Below, piece after piece: positions 1-6,827 of a stretch of 17,644 nucleotides of DNA. A model generated the notes under the pieces. The model searched no databases and was not told where the DNA came from. It worked only from the letters and a program-made list of their open reading frames with translations. Source of the stretch: SIG469 sp964541215 (GTDB lineage: Bacteria; Bacillota; Clostridia; Oscillospirales; Oscillospiraceae). The DNA lies in assembly GCA_964541215.1 (NCBI GenBank), contig CAZIPP010000020.1:1-17644 (forward strand). Reading direction: 5' to 3'. The first letter of the stretch is position 1, and each line of letters opens with the position of its first letter. A program made the translations under genes and the position numbers.

Positions 1-2292
1 GAAGCTGAAGAACTGAGCTTCCCTGGCGATCTCATCAGCTGTCAGAGCAGCTCTGGGGATCTCGATCATGGTGCCGACCATATATGTTACCTTAACATCG
101 GAGGCAGCAATGATAGCGTCAGCGGTATCAACAACTATTTTCTTAACAAATGCAAGTTCCTTGACTTCGCAAGTCAGGGGGATCATGATTTCGGGAACGA
201 TCTCAAGACCGGTCTCGCGTTTTACGTTTATAGCAGCTTCAATGATAGCGGTAGCCTGCATTGCCGCGATCTCGGGGTAGGTGACAGGCAGACGGCAGCC
301 ACGATGACCCATCATGGGGTTGGTTTCGTGGAGAGAAGCAACGGTTTCTTTCAGCTGTTCAAAAGTAACGTTCATTTCTTTTGCAAGCTCAGCTATATCC
401 TCATCCTCGGTGGGGAGGAACTCATGCAGGGGAGGATCCAGCAGACGGATGGTAACGGGACGACCTTCCATAGCCTTGAAAATACCTTCAAAGTCACCTC
501 TCTGCATGGGCAGCAGCTTATCAAGAGCAGCCTTGCGCTGTTCGGTGGTGCGGGAAATGATCATTTCACGAACAGCGGGAATACGGTCTGCATCGAAGAA
601 CATATGCTCGGTACGGGTCAGACCGATACCTTCGGCGCCGAAAGCAACAGCCTGTGCGGCATCAGCAGGAGTATCAGCGTTAGTACGGATCTTAAGAGTA
701 CGGACTTCGTCAGCCCACTGCATGATCTTGCCAAAATCACCGCTGACAGTTGCATCGGTGGTGGGGATCTTTCCAAGATATACCTTACCGGTGGAGCCGT
801 CGATGGAGACAAATTCGCCTTCTTTAACAACATTTCCGCCGATGGTGCAGTATTTTTCGTTTTCGTAAATAACAAGGTCACCGCAGCCGGAAACGCAGCA
901 GGTACCCATACCACGGGCAACAACAGCAGCGTGGGAGGTCATGCCACCGGTAGCGGTAAGGATGCCCTGAGCAAGGTTCATGCCCTCAATATCTTCAGGA
1001 GAGGTGAGAGTACGTACCAGAAGGACAGGACCGTTGGCAGCAGCGGCAGCAGCTTCAGCGGCGTTGAAATAAACAGCACCACAGGCGGCACCGGGAGAAG
1101 CGGCAAGACCGGAAGCAACAGGAGTTGCTGCTTTAAGAGCGGCATCGTCGAAATTGGGATGCAGCAGGGTATCAAGCTGCTTGGGCTCGATCTTCATCAG
1201 AGCTTCTTCCTTGGTCAGCATACCTTCATCATAGAGCTGAACAGCAATACGCAGAGCAGCCTGAGCGGTACGCTTACCGTTACGGGTCTGAAGCATATAG
1301 AGCTTACCTTTTTCAATGGTGAACTCCATATCCTGCATATCACGGTAGTGGTTTTCCAAACGGTTGGCTATCTCGACAAACTGTTCATAAACCTCGGGCA
1401 TAACCTCTGCCAGCTGGTCGATGGTCTGGGGAGTGCGAACGCCGGCAACAACGTCTTCGCCCTGAGCGTTCATAAGGAACTCGCCGTAGAGCTTCTTTTC
1501 GCCGGTGGAGGGGTCACGGGTGAAGGCAACGCCGGTACCGGAATCGTCGCCCATGTTGCCGAATACCATGGACTGTACGTTAACAGCAGTACCCCAGCTG
1601 GAGGGGATATCATTCATTCGGCGATAGTAAATAGCACGTTCATTGTTCCAGGAACGGAAAACGGCCTTGATGGCTTCGATAAGCTGGACATTGGGGTCGG
1701 AAGGGAAGTCCGCGCCCATTTTGCTCTTGTAGTATTCCTTGAACATAACTACAAGCTGTTTCATATCTTCGGTGGTAAGCTGGTTATCAAACTTAACACC
1801 TTTTGCTTCCTTCACCTGATCGATCATGTTCTCGAAATCCTGCTTATCAAGCTCCATAACAACATCAGAGAACATCTGAATGAAGCGGCGATAAGCGTCG
1901 TAAACAAAACGGGGATTGCCGGTAAGTTCACTCATAGCCTCAGCAACAGTATCGTTAAGACCAAGGTTGAGGATGGTATCCATCATACCGGGCATGGAAG
2001 CTCTGGCACCGGAACGGACGGAGACAAGCAGGGGATTGGTGGCGTCACCAAATTTCTTGCCGCAGATATCTTCCATCTTGCGCAGATATGCGAAAATATC
2101 GGCCTCGATTTCGGGAGCAATTGTTTCGCCGTCTTCATAATAACGGGTGCAGGCTTCGGTGGTGATGGTAAAGCCCTGAGGAACAGGCATACCAAGACCG
2201 GTCATCTCAGCAAGGTTCGCACCTTTGCCGCCGAGAAGCTCGCGCATATTTCCGTTGCCCTCAGAAAACAGATATATGTACTTCGTGTCCAA
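1..2292 (-). CDS. ppdK: Pyruvate, phosphate dikinase (3' end cut by the window)
   Basis: This enzyme interconverts pyruvate + ATP + Pi and PEP + AMP + PPi; in anaerobic Clostridia it usually serves glycolysis or gluconeogenesis in the cytosol. 764 codons are present, against about 875 in the family. The N-terminus reads MDTKYIYLFSEGNGNMRELL followed by GGKGANLAEM, the ATP-grasp start of PPDK. The phosphohistidine motif GGMTSHAAVVARGMG places His454, next to the usual His455 of the Clostridium symbiosum enzyme. RTEHMFF and GTMIEIPRAALTADEIA of the PEP/pyruvate TIM barrel follow. The missing C-terminus should hold the GTNDLTQ segment and the catalytic Cys. I chose TTG at 2292 because GGAGG (2301-2305) lies 8 nt upstream and the protein then matches the family N-terminus; no upstream ATG fits. 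It is transcribed divergently from the recombinase. The thr-ser-his triad could allow phosphoregulation, but no regulator is in view. Confidence 0.97.
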   Translation of the reverse strand, partial: MDTKYIYLFSEGNGNMRELLGGKGANLAEMTGLGMPVPQGFTITTEACTRYYEDGETIAPEIEADIFAYLRKMEDICGKKFGDATNPLLVSVRSGARASMPGMMDTILNLGLNDTVAEAMSELTGNPRFVYDAYRRFIQMFSDVVMELDKQDFENMIDQVKEAKGVKFDNQLTTEDMKQLVVMFKEYYKSKMGADFPSDPNVQLIEAIKAVFRSWNNERAIYYRRMNDIPSSWGTAVNVQSMVFGNMGDDSGTGVAFTRDPSTGEKKLYGEFLMNAQGEDVVAGVRTPQTIDQLAEVMPEVYEQFVEIANRLENHYRDMQDMEFTIEKGKLYMLQTRNGKRTAQAALRIAVQLYDEGMLTKEEALMKIEPKQLDTLLHPNFDDAALKAATPVASGLAASPGAACGAVYFNAAEAAAAAANGPVLLVRTLTSPEDIEGMNLAQGILTATGGMTSHAAVVARGMGTCCVSGCGDLVIYENEKYCTIGGNVVKEGEFVSIDGSTGKVYLGKIPTTDATVSGDFGKIMQWADEVRTLKIRTNADTPADAAQAVAFGAEGIGLTRTEHMFFDADRIPAVREMIISRTTEQRKAALDKLLPMQRGDFEGIFKAMEGRPVTIRLLDPPLHEFLPTEDEDIAELAKEMNVTFEQLKETVASLHETNPMMGHRGCRLPVTYPEIAAMQATAIIEAAINVKRETGLEIVPEIMIPLTCEVKELAFVKKIVVDTADAIIAASDVKVTYMVGTMIEIPRAALTADEIAREAQFFSF

Positions 2293-2361
2293 CTTGAAAA
2301 CCTCCAATTATAATTTGACTTGTTTTGCCATAATTAGACATTATATTACTCATACATTTTT

Positions 2362-2389
2362 ATTATAACGTTTTGCCATGGATAATCAA
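2362..2389 (-). promoter_or_regulatory. Predicted sigma-A promoter of ppdK
   Basis: Read on the minus strand there is TTGATT (2384-2389), a 16-bp spacer and a perfect TATAAT (2362-2367). It lies about 70 bp upstream of the ppdK start codon, so the leader would be about 60 nt. A second TATAAT-like word nearer the gene overlaps the ribosome-binding region and is less likely. Prediction from consensus only. Confidence 0.5.
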
Positions 2390-2432
2390 GCGGTAGGGGG
2401 ATAGAATTATAGAAAATTATTTCGCCTACATA

Positions 2433-2461
2433 TTGATATTTTCTGTTCAATATGCTAAAAT
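2433..2461 (+). promoter_or_regulatory. Predicted extended -10 promoter of the Xer-type recombinase gene
   Basis: TTGATA (2433-2438), a 17-bp spacer, then TAAAAT (2456-2461) preceded by ATGC, an extended -10. Transcription should start near 2468, just before the hairpin at 2473-2504. The -10 box is flanked by GTTCA (2445-2449) and TGAAC (2461-2465), an inverted pair that recurs in the hairpin and may be a regulator site. Confidence 0.6.
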
Positions 2462-2472
2462 GAACACATAAA

Positions 2473-2504
2473 CAACTGAACAAAATAAAAATTTTGTTCA
2501 GTTG
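2473..2504 (+). repeat. Perfect 14-bp inverted repeat in the leader of the recombinase gene
   Basis: CAACTGAACAAAAT (2473-2486), loop AAAA, ATTTTGTTCAGTTG (2491-2504): 14 of 14 pairs. It starts a few nucleotides after the predicted transcription start and ends directly before the AGGGGAG ribosome-binding site (2505-2511). It could be an operator at DNA level or an mRNA stem. The right arm ends in TTG followed by GAGG, so it is not followed by a U-tract and does not look like an intrinsic terminator. Confidence 0.8.
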
Positions 2505-2525
2505 AGGGGAGATGTTTTTAAGAAA

Positions 2526-3530
2526 ATGGATGTCAAAAACGATTCTTTTACCATTTTGCGTGATTTTCTTGCGTATCATGAGACGATCAAGGGTCAGTCC
2601 AAACGTACCATTAATGAGTATTACCTTGATCTTCGGATATTTTTCAGATTTATGAAACTCCATAAAGGTAAAGTTGATAAAAATACTGAACTCGATGATA
2701 TCTCCATAAGTGACATTGATATTGAATTCATTAAATCAATTACAATGTCTGATGTTTATGAATATATGTCTTTCCTGAGCAATGATCGTGTGAGGAATTC
2801 CCGAAGCCGCTACAGTGAAAACGGTATCGGCTCCGCTGCGCGTGCCCGCAAAGTTTCCTCCATAAGATCATTTTATAAATATCTTACCAATAAGGTGCAG
2901 CTTTTGGAAGAAAATCCTATGGCTGATCTGGAATATCCGCGACTTCGCAAAACTTTGCCCAAGTATCTTTCGTTTGATGACTCTGTTAAATTATTAACAA
3001 AGGTTGATGGTCAGTATAAGGAACGGGATTTTGCTATTCTGATAATATTCCTGTCCTGTGGTCTTCGTATTTCTGAGTTGGTCGGGCTGAATATCAGTGA
3101 TTATCGCGGAGATCATTTGCGTGTTCTTGGTAAAGGAAATAAAGAGCGCATCGTCTATCTTAATGACAACTGTATTGACGCTATTGATGAGTATCTTGAA
3201 GTCCGCCCCAATAACCCCAATTGTGATCCCAAAGCGTTGTTTCTGTCAAAAAATTATAGCCGGATAACAAAATCCGGCGTACATTACCTTGTGAAAAAAC
3301 ATCTTGGTGAAGCCGGATTGGATACTACTCAGTATTCAACCCACAAGCTTCGCCACACCGCGGCGACTTTAATGCTCGACAGCGGTGTGGACGTCAGAAC
3401 GCTTCAGGAAGTGCTTGGGCATGAAAACCTTAACACCACAGAAATATATACCCACGTAGACAATGATGGTCTTCGTGTTGCTGCCAAGGCAAATCCTTTG
3501 GGAAAAGTAAAGTTTGAATCTAACGATTAG
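2526..3530 (+). CDS. Tyrosine recombinase, XerC/XerD type
   Basis: A site-specific tyrosine recombinase of 334 aa, slightly longer than the roughly 300 aa of Xer proteins. Residues 1-130 are the SAM-like core-binding domain, with SKRTINEYYLDLRIFFRFM near the start and SARARKVSSIRSFYKYL before the linker; the extra length seems to sit at about 50-70 and 85-105. The catalytic domain has all expected residues: Arg181 (CGLRISEL), Lys203 (LGKGNKER), His273 and Arg276 (THKLRHTAA), His299 (VLGHEN) and Tyr308 (EIYTHVD). The likely role is chromosome dimer resolution, since no phage or transposon genes adjoin it, but an orphan integrase is possible. I chose ATG 2526, although the nearest AGGGGAG ends 14 nt upstream. 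An in-frame TTG at 2502 lies inside the hairpin and an ATG at 2512 is out of frame. The 3' end overlaps the convergent phosphodiesterase by 11 nt. Confidence 0.9.
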   Translation: MDVKNDSFTILRDFLAYHETIKGQSKRTINEYYLDLRIFFRFMKLHKGKVDKNTELDDISISDIDIEFIKSITMSDVYEYMSFLSNDRVRNSRSRYSENGIGSAARARKVSSIRSFYKYLTNKVQLLEENPMADLEYPRLRKTLPKYLSFDDSVKLLTKVDGQYKERDFAILIIFLSCGLRISELVGLNISDYRGDHLRVLGKGNKERIVYLNDNCIDAIDEYLEVRPNNPNCDPKALFLSKNYSRITKSGVHYLVKKHLGEAGLDTTQYSTHKLRHTAATLMLDSGVDVRTLQEVLGHENLNTTEIYTHVDNDGLRVAAKANPLGKVKFESND

Positions 3531-3978
3531 TCTTTGTTTCGACAGAAATGCTGTCATTTTCGATGGTGATTACACCATACTGTTTCATGTATCCTGCGCT
3601 GCCGGGATTAAGCACATACATTCCCCTGTCTACCATGTATAATTGCTGATGGGTATGACCAAACAGCAGCACATCACATTGAGCGTTATGAGCCGCTTCA
3701 ATTACAGTGCCTATACCTGATTTTACTGAAAAAGTGTGTCCATGACAGATGAACAGCCTCTTCCCTGCCACTTCGTATAAAAGCTCAGATTCAAGCCTGC
3801 TGCCCCAGTCGCAGTTACCGCGAACGGATATTACTCTTTTATCAAAAGCATAACCAATGTCCTCGGCCTCTTTTGCGCCATCTCCCAGATGGATAATGAG
3901 GTCGGGGGCTTCTTTTTCGGTAATGTCGTATATTGCGTTGAAATTTCCGTGAGAATCGGATAAAACAAGTATCTTCAA
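3520..3978 (-). CDS. YfcE/MJ0936-type metallophosphoesterase
   Basis: A 152-aa cytosolic calcineurin-like phosphodiesterase; family members hydrolyse phosphodiester bonds with two metal ions, but the natural substrate is generally unknown. All metal and catalytic motifs are visible: LSDSHGN (Asp8, His10), HLGD (Asp33), RGNCD (Asn55), CHGH (His79, His81) and FGHTH (His108, His110), followed by the family ending NPGSAG. I prefer TTG 3978, giving MKILVLSDSHG as in relatives, because AAAAGGTG lies about 7 nt upstream. A GTG at 3987 would add three residues but overlaps that ribosome-binding site. The 3' end overlaps the recombinase stop. Upstream is a 70-bp region shared with the divergent small-gene operon. 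Confidence 0.93.
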   Translation of the reverse strand: MKILVLSDSHGNFNAIYDITEKEAPDLIIHLGDGAKEAEDIGYAFDKRVISVRGNCDWGSRLESELLYEVAGKRLFICHGHTFSVKSGIGTVIEAAHNAQCDVLLFGHTHQQLYMVDRGMYVLNPGSAGYMKQYGVITIENDSISVETKTNR

Positions 3979-4015
3979 TTTAAGCACCTTTTCAAAAACA
4001 ATGGAATATATTGTT

Positions 4016-4027
4016 ACTGTACACAGT
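4016..4027. repeat. Short interrupted palindrome in a divergent intergenic region
   Basis: ACTGT-AC-ACAGT, perfect apart from the central two bases, lies between the phosphodiesterase start (3978) and the first small gene (4049). It is the right size for a dimeric repressor half-site pair, and both genes would be covered. No convincing promoter was found for either direction, so this is only a possible operator. Confidence 0.35.
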
Positions 4028-4048
4028 TTGCAGAAAGGAATGATAACA

Positions 4049-4324
4049 ATGGATGATAAAGAAAAACTGGTATCTCAGATGAAAAAAGACCCTAATATGT
4101 CACAAATTCTTGCAAATAAGGACAAACTAAGCTCTGTTCTGAACAGTGAGGACGGTAAAAAGCTTATCTCGATCCTCAGTCGCGATGGCGGTGCAGCCAT
4201 AAAAAAGGCGGCCAACGCTATTAGCTCGGGCAACAGTGACGAAGCGAAACGTATACTTGAGCCACTGATGAATCAGCCTGAAACCCAGCATCTGGTGGAA
4301 GAGCTGAACAAAAAAGTCAAATGA
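4049..4324 (+). CDS. Small protein of unknown function, first gene of a three-gene operon
   Basis: I do not recognise this 91-aa protein. It is charged and probably helical, starts MDDKEKLVSQMKKDPNMSQI and has no signal peptide, cysteine or membrane segment. The ATG at 4049 sits 9 nt after GAAAGGA (4033-4039). An ATG at 4040 in the same frame is too close to that site. The stop overlaps the start of the next gene (ATGA), which indicates translational coupling. The segment DPNMSQI resembles DPDSMAQI near the start of the next protein, so the two may share a short helical motif. Function cannot be assigned; similar small helical proteins can act as adaptors or membrane-complex subunits, but nothing here proves that. 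Confidence 0.8.
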   Translation: MDDKEKLVSQMKKDPNMSQILANKDKLSSVLNSEDGKKLISILSRDGGAAIKKAANAISSGNSDEAKRILEPLMNQPETQHLVEELNKKVK

Positions 4325-4650
4325 GTGAGTTTGAAGACAGGCTCAATGCTGTCTTAAATGATCCTGACAGCATGGCTCAAATAATGAAACTTGCACAATC
4401 CATTGGCGACAAAAGCGAAGATAGCAAGCCTGAGCAAAGCAATGATCCGGGTATAGATATCGGAAGTCTGATGTCTTTAGCGGGACAATTAGGAAGTACG
4501 TCCGATAGCAAATACTCTGCCCTGCTGTGCGCTATCAAACCATATCTCAGTGATGAACGGCAAAACAGGCTTGACAGAGCGCTGAAAATATCCAGACTGT
4601 CAAAATTGGCAAAAACCGCGTTGGAAAGCGGATTGATTGGAGAGCTGTAA
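4321..4650 (+). CDS. Small protein of unknown function, second gene of the operon
   Basis: A 109-aa protein that I cannot assign. The N-terminal 30 residues (EDRLNAVLNDPDSMAQIMKL) look like a helix pair. The middle, about residues 30-60, is polar and acidic with Gly/Ser and likely flexible. The C-terminal half (from about SKYSALLCAIKPYLSDERQN to the end) is again helical and more basic. There is no signal peptide or obvious membrane span. It overlaps the stop of the first gene by 4 nt (ATGA), and its own TAA directly touches the ATG of the third gene, so the three are almost certainly one transcript with coupled translation. Confidence 0.8.
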   Translation: MSEFEDRLNAVLNDPDSMAQIMKLAQSIGDKSEDSKPEQSNDPGIDIGSLMSLAGQLGSTSDSKYSALLCAIKPYLSDERQNRLDRALKISRLSKLAKTALESGLIGEL

Positions 4651-4905
4651 ATGTACAATCGTTACATACCGGACTCGATTGGTTGTGACTATCAACCATG
4701 TTTCGATGATAATATCCAGCAACGCCGGGAAAAAGCCCACGGTCATTCTCTGCTGTCCGGGAATATAGCTTCAGCGCTCCGAAGATTACTTCCTGATAAA
4801 CTGGATAGATCTGACCTCATACTAATACTCATCCTCGTCCTGTTGTATCTTGAGGACGAGGATGAGGAATTGCTGATAATTCTGCTGTTTATGCTCCTGG
4901 GATAA
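4651..4905 (+). CDS. Small protein with a hydrophobic-acidic-hydrophobic tail, third gene of the operon
   Basis: An 84-aa protein with a polar N-terminal half (about residues 1-50, including a basic stretch QQRREKAHGH) and a striking tail. Residues 56-67 are almost only Leu/Ile/Val/Tyr, residues 68-73 are EDEDEE, and residues 74-83 are again aliphatic. Each hydrophobic block is too short for a normal membrane span and an acidic hairpin turn separates them, so the tail may be a re-entrant or self-assembling element. The start codon follows the previous stop with no gap and has no ribosome-binding site of its own beyond GGAGAG inside the second gene, so it probably depends on coupling. The 3' end overlaps the convergent membrane-protein gene by 17 nt. 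I have an unverified impression that such tails recur in Clostridia; the function is unknown. Confidence 0.75.
   Translation: MYNRYIPDSIGCDYQPCFDDNIQQRREKAHGHSLLSGNIASALRRLLPDKLDRSDLILILILVLLYLEDEDEELLIILLFMLLG
4828..4866. repeat. Perfect 14-bp inverted repeat inside the tail-coding region
   Basis: CTCATCCTCGTCCT (4828-4841) and AGGACGAGGATGAG (4853-4866) pair at all 14 positions around an 11-nt loop. The left arm encodes aliphatic residues and the right arm the acidic EDEDE stretch, because Leu/Ile/Val codons and Glu/Asp codons are near-complements. It sits about 25-60 nt before the stop codon and beyond the end of the convergent gene, where it might stall polymerase from either side. There is no U-tract on either strand. 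Confidence 0.8.
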
Positions 4906-5644
4906 CAAACTTGTCGTCAAATTCAGTGTCGGTAGCGGGAAGCTGCTGCATGAATGTCTCCCGCATGGAGTATACAGTTTCACCATTATAGAGAGTAACA
5001 GCTTCGTTAAGAAGACCGGTTTCGAGAGATATCCAGTATCGATACTGATATTTGCTGTCTTCTGAAACAAACTCTACATAAAGGGAAGAAACTCCATCTG
5101 CATCGGCAACATAGTCAGCCGATGTTATCAAACTCTCGTCAGTTTTCAAAATATCCTCATAGGTGGGAATACCAATAAGGTCATCGGCAGAAAAATACTC
5201 ATTTTCCTCAAAGGAGTGTATGTTCTCTTCCCCATCGTACCAAATGTTTATACGACCATCTGCAATAACAACGTGGCGTTTTACTCTGCCATCGGTTATT
5301 TCAAAATACTGGCTGTTATCTCTTACCCAAACATCCGCAGTCTGAGTTGCAACGTTTTCACCATTGATGATACTTATTTCGAGCGATCGCTGATAACTCG
5401 TGGGACGATCAACAGTGGACAAAACGCTCTTAACATTTTCGGGGCTGACACTCAGCAGCGTATCTGTCTGAGCGATCTCGGCAGTAGGCTCAGCATCTAA
5501 AGCGGCAGTGGGCGATGGCAAAACTATCTCGACGTCAGTATCGTTATTACTCAGAATGTAAGTGAGGATAAGACCGGCTGCCAGCATAGCCACAACGATT
5601 ATGAGCAGTATAACTGTTTTTGTTGCCTTTGTGCGTTCAAACAT
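4889..5644 (-). CDS. Membrane-anchored extracytoplasmic protein of unknown function
   Basis: A 251-aa protein with a short positive N-terminus (MFERTKATKT), one membrane helix at about residues 11-31 and a Thr/Pro/Ala/acidic linker to about 65, then an outside domain. That domain has alternating beta-type strands (ADVWVRDNSQYFEI, VIADGRINIWYDGEE, YQYRYWISLETGLLNEAVTL). This resembles the LolA/RseB-like convex sheet fold of lipoprotein carriers and sensor domains; the comparison is from pattern only. It is the last gene of the trpS-tagO-wecB run, 34 bp after wecB, with GGGGAGAGG before ATG 5644. Position suggests a role in the envelope, perhaps sensing or carrying a polymer or lipid intermediate. 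It is not recognisable as a named family. Confidence 0.85.
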   Translation of the reverse strand: MFERTKATKTVILLIIVVAMLAAGLILTYILSNNDTDVEIVLPSPTAALDAEPTAEIAQTDTLLSVSPENVKSVLSTVDRPTSYQRSLEISIINGENVATQTADVWVRDNSQYFEITDGRVKRHVVIADGRINIWYDGEENIHSFEENEYFSADDLIGIPTYEDILKTDESLITSADYVADADGVSSLYVEFVSEDSKYQYRYWISLETGLLNEAVTLYNGETVYSMRETFMQQLPATDTEFDDKFVIPGA

Positions 5645-5678
5645 CCGACCTCTCCCCTTTCAAATTGAATGTTATTTC

Positions 5679-6827
5679 TTAACCTGCAAAGTTCTCCGGT
5701 CGCTTATCACTGACGCCGAAATGCCACAGAATAGCATCTACTATGCGCTTTGAAGCGTTGCCGTCGCCATAGGGATTAACAGCCTTTGCCATTTGCTGAT
5801 AAGCTGTTTCGCTTGTCAGCAGCTCAGAAGCCATATCAAATATAACATCGGTCTCAACTCCTGCCAGCTTTACAGTTCCGGCTTTAACGGCTTCGGGGCG
5901 TTCTGTCTCCTTACGGACGACCAATACAGGCTTACCCAGTGCGGGAGCTTCTTCCTGGAGTCCGCCGGAATCAGTGATGATCATATAGCTTCTTGCCATA
6001 AGGTTATGCATATCATCTACCGGAAGCGGATCAATAAGGCATACTCTGTCCAGCTCGCCAAGAGTGCCAAAAACAGTTTCGCGAACAATTGGACTGAGAT
6101 GAACAGGATCAACGATAACTACATCTTCAAAGGTCTCAACTATCTTTTTCAGCGCCTGCATGATATCGGAAAGAGGTTTTCCGTAGTTTTCGCGGCGATG
6201 ACAGGTAACGGTGATTATTCTTTTATTCTCAAAATCGAGAGAGTTCAAAGCCTCGGCTTCAAATTTATAGTCATCACGAACGGTATATTTCATTGCATCG
6301 ATAACAGTGTTGCCGGTAATGAAAATGCCGTCTTTAATACCCTCGGCTATGAGGTTTTCAGCATTGTTGGAAGTTGGCGCGAAGTTCAGTTCAGCGATGC
6401 GTCCTACAAGAGAACGGTTGATCTCCTCCGGGAAAGGCGAATATTTGTCCCAGGTGCGGAGTCCGGCTTCTACGTGACCCACAGGGACCTGTTGATAAAA
6501 GGCCGCCAGAGCGCCTGAAAAAGTGGTCGTAGTGTCACCGTGGACAAGCAGTATATCGGGTTGCTCTTTTTTAAGGACATCTTCCATGCCTGAAAGAGCC
6601 TTACAGGTGATTGTGGACAAGGTCTGGTTTTTCTCCATAATGTCCAGGTCATAATCAGGAGTGATGCCATAGACCTGCAGCATGGAGTCGAGCATCTCAC
6701 GATGCTGACCGGTTACACAGCAAATGCTGGTTATTTCAGGGCGGCTTTGCAGCTCCATTACCAGAGGCGCCATTTTAACAGCTTCTGGTCTGGTGCCGAA
6801 AACAGTCATAACTTTAATCTTTTTCAT
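5679..6827 (-). CDS. wecB: UDP-N-acetylglucosamine 2-epimerase (non-hydrolysing)
   Basis: Interconverts UDP-GlcNAc and UDP-ManNAc in the cytosol, supplying ManNAc for teichoic-acid linkage units or capsule (also called mnaA). 382 aa, the normal length. Motifs in order: VFGTRPEAVKMAPL (9-22), VHGDTTTTFS with Asp98, GHVEAGLRTW with Glu120, PFPEEINR with Glu134, VTCHRRENYG with His210 matching the catalytic His of the E. coli enzyme, ITDSGGLQEEAP (284-295) and ETERPEAV (308-315). The ATG at 6827 lies inside the end of tagO (14-nt overlap) with AAGGA 8 nt upstream. A longer reading from 6899 would add a non-homologous extension inside tagO and is rejected. Co-transcription with tagO indicates joint use in building an undecaprenyl-linked polymer. 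Confidence 0.96.
   Translation of the reverse strand: MKKIKVMTVFGTRPEAVKMAPLVMELQSRPEITSICCVTGQHREMLDSMLQVYGITPDYDLDIMEKNQTLSTITCKALSGMEDVLKKEQPDILLVHGDTTTTFSGALAAFYQQVPVGHVEAGLRTWDKYSPFPEEINRSLVGRIAELNFAPTSNNAENLIAEGIKDGIFITGNTVIDAMKYTVRDDYKFEAEALNSLDFENKRIITVTCHRRENYGKPLSDIMQALKKIVETFEDVVIVDPVHLSPIVRETVFGTLGELDRVCLIDPLPVDDMHNLMARSYMIITDSGGLQEEAPALGKPVLVVRKETERPEAVKAGTVKLAGVETDVIFDMASELLTSETAYQQMAKAVNPYGDGNASKRIVDAILWHFGVSDKRPENFAG

Noticed and set aside
304..2313. A very long open frame (669 codons) on the plus strand
   Set aside because: It lies fully opposite ppdK, whose protein matches its family from start to phosphohistidine and beyond. The antisense frame has no ribosome-binding site, an unlikely composition and no recognisable domain; GC-rich codon bias of ppdK keeps it open.
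2293..2525. A dif site next to the Xer-type gene
   Set aside because: The palindrome at 2473-2504 lacks the two unequal 11-bp arms with a 6-bp centre typical of dif, and its half-site repeats fit an operator better.
3353..3390. 9-bp inverted repeat CCACACCGC / GCGGTGTGG
   Set aside because: It lies in the catalytic-domain coding region of the recombinase, over conserved residues, without a U-tract; probably a by-product of coding constraints.
2526..3530. Prophage or integrative element marked by the recombinase
   Set aside because: No attachment-site repeats, tRNA gene, excisionase, relaxase or phage genes are seen around it; neighbours on both sides are ordinary chromosomal genes.
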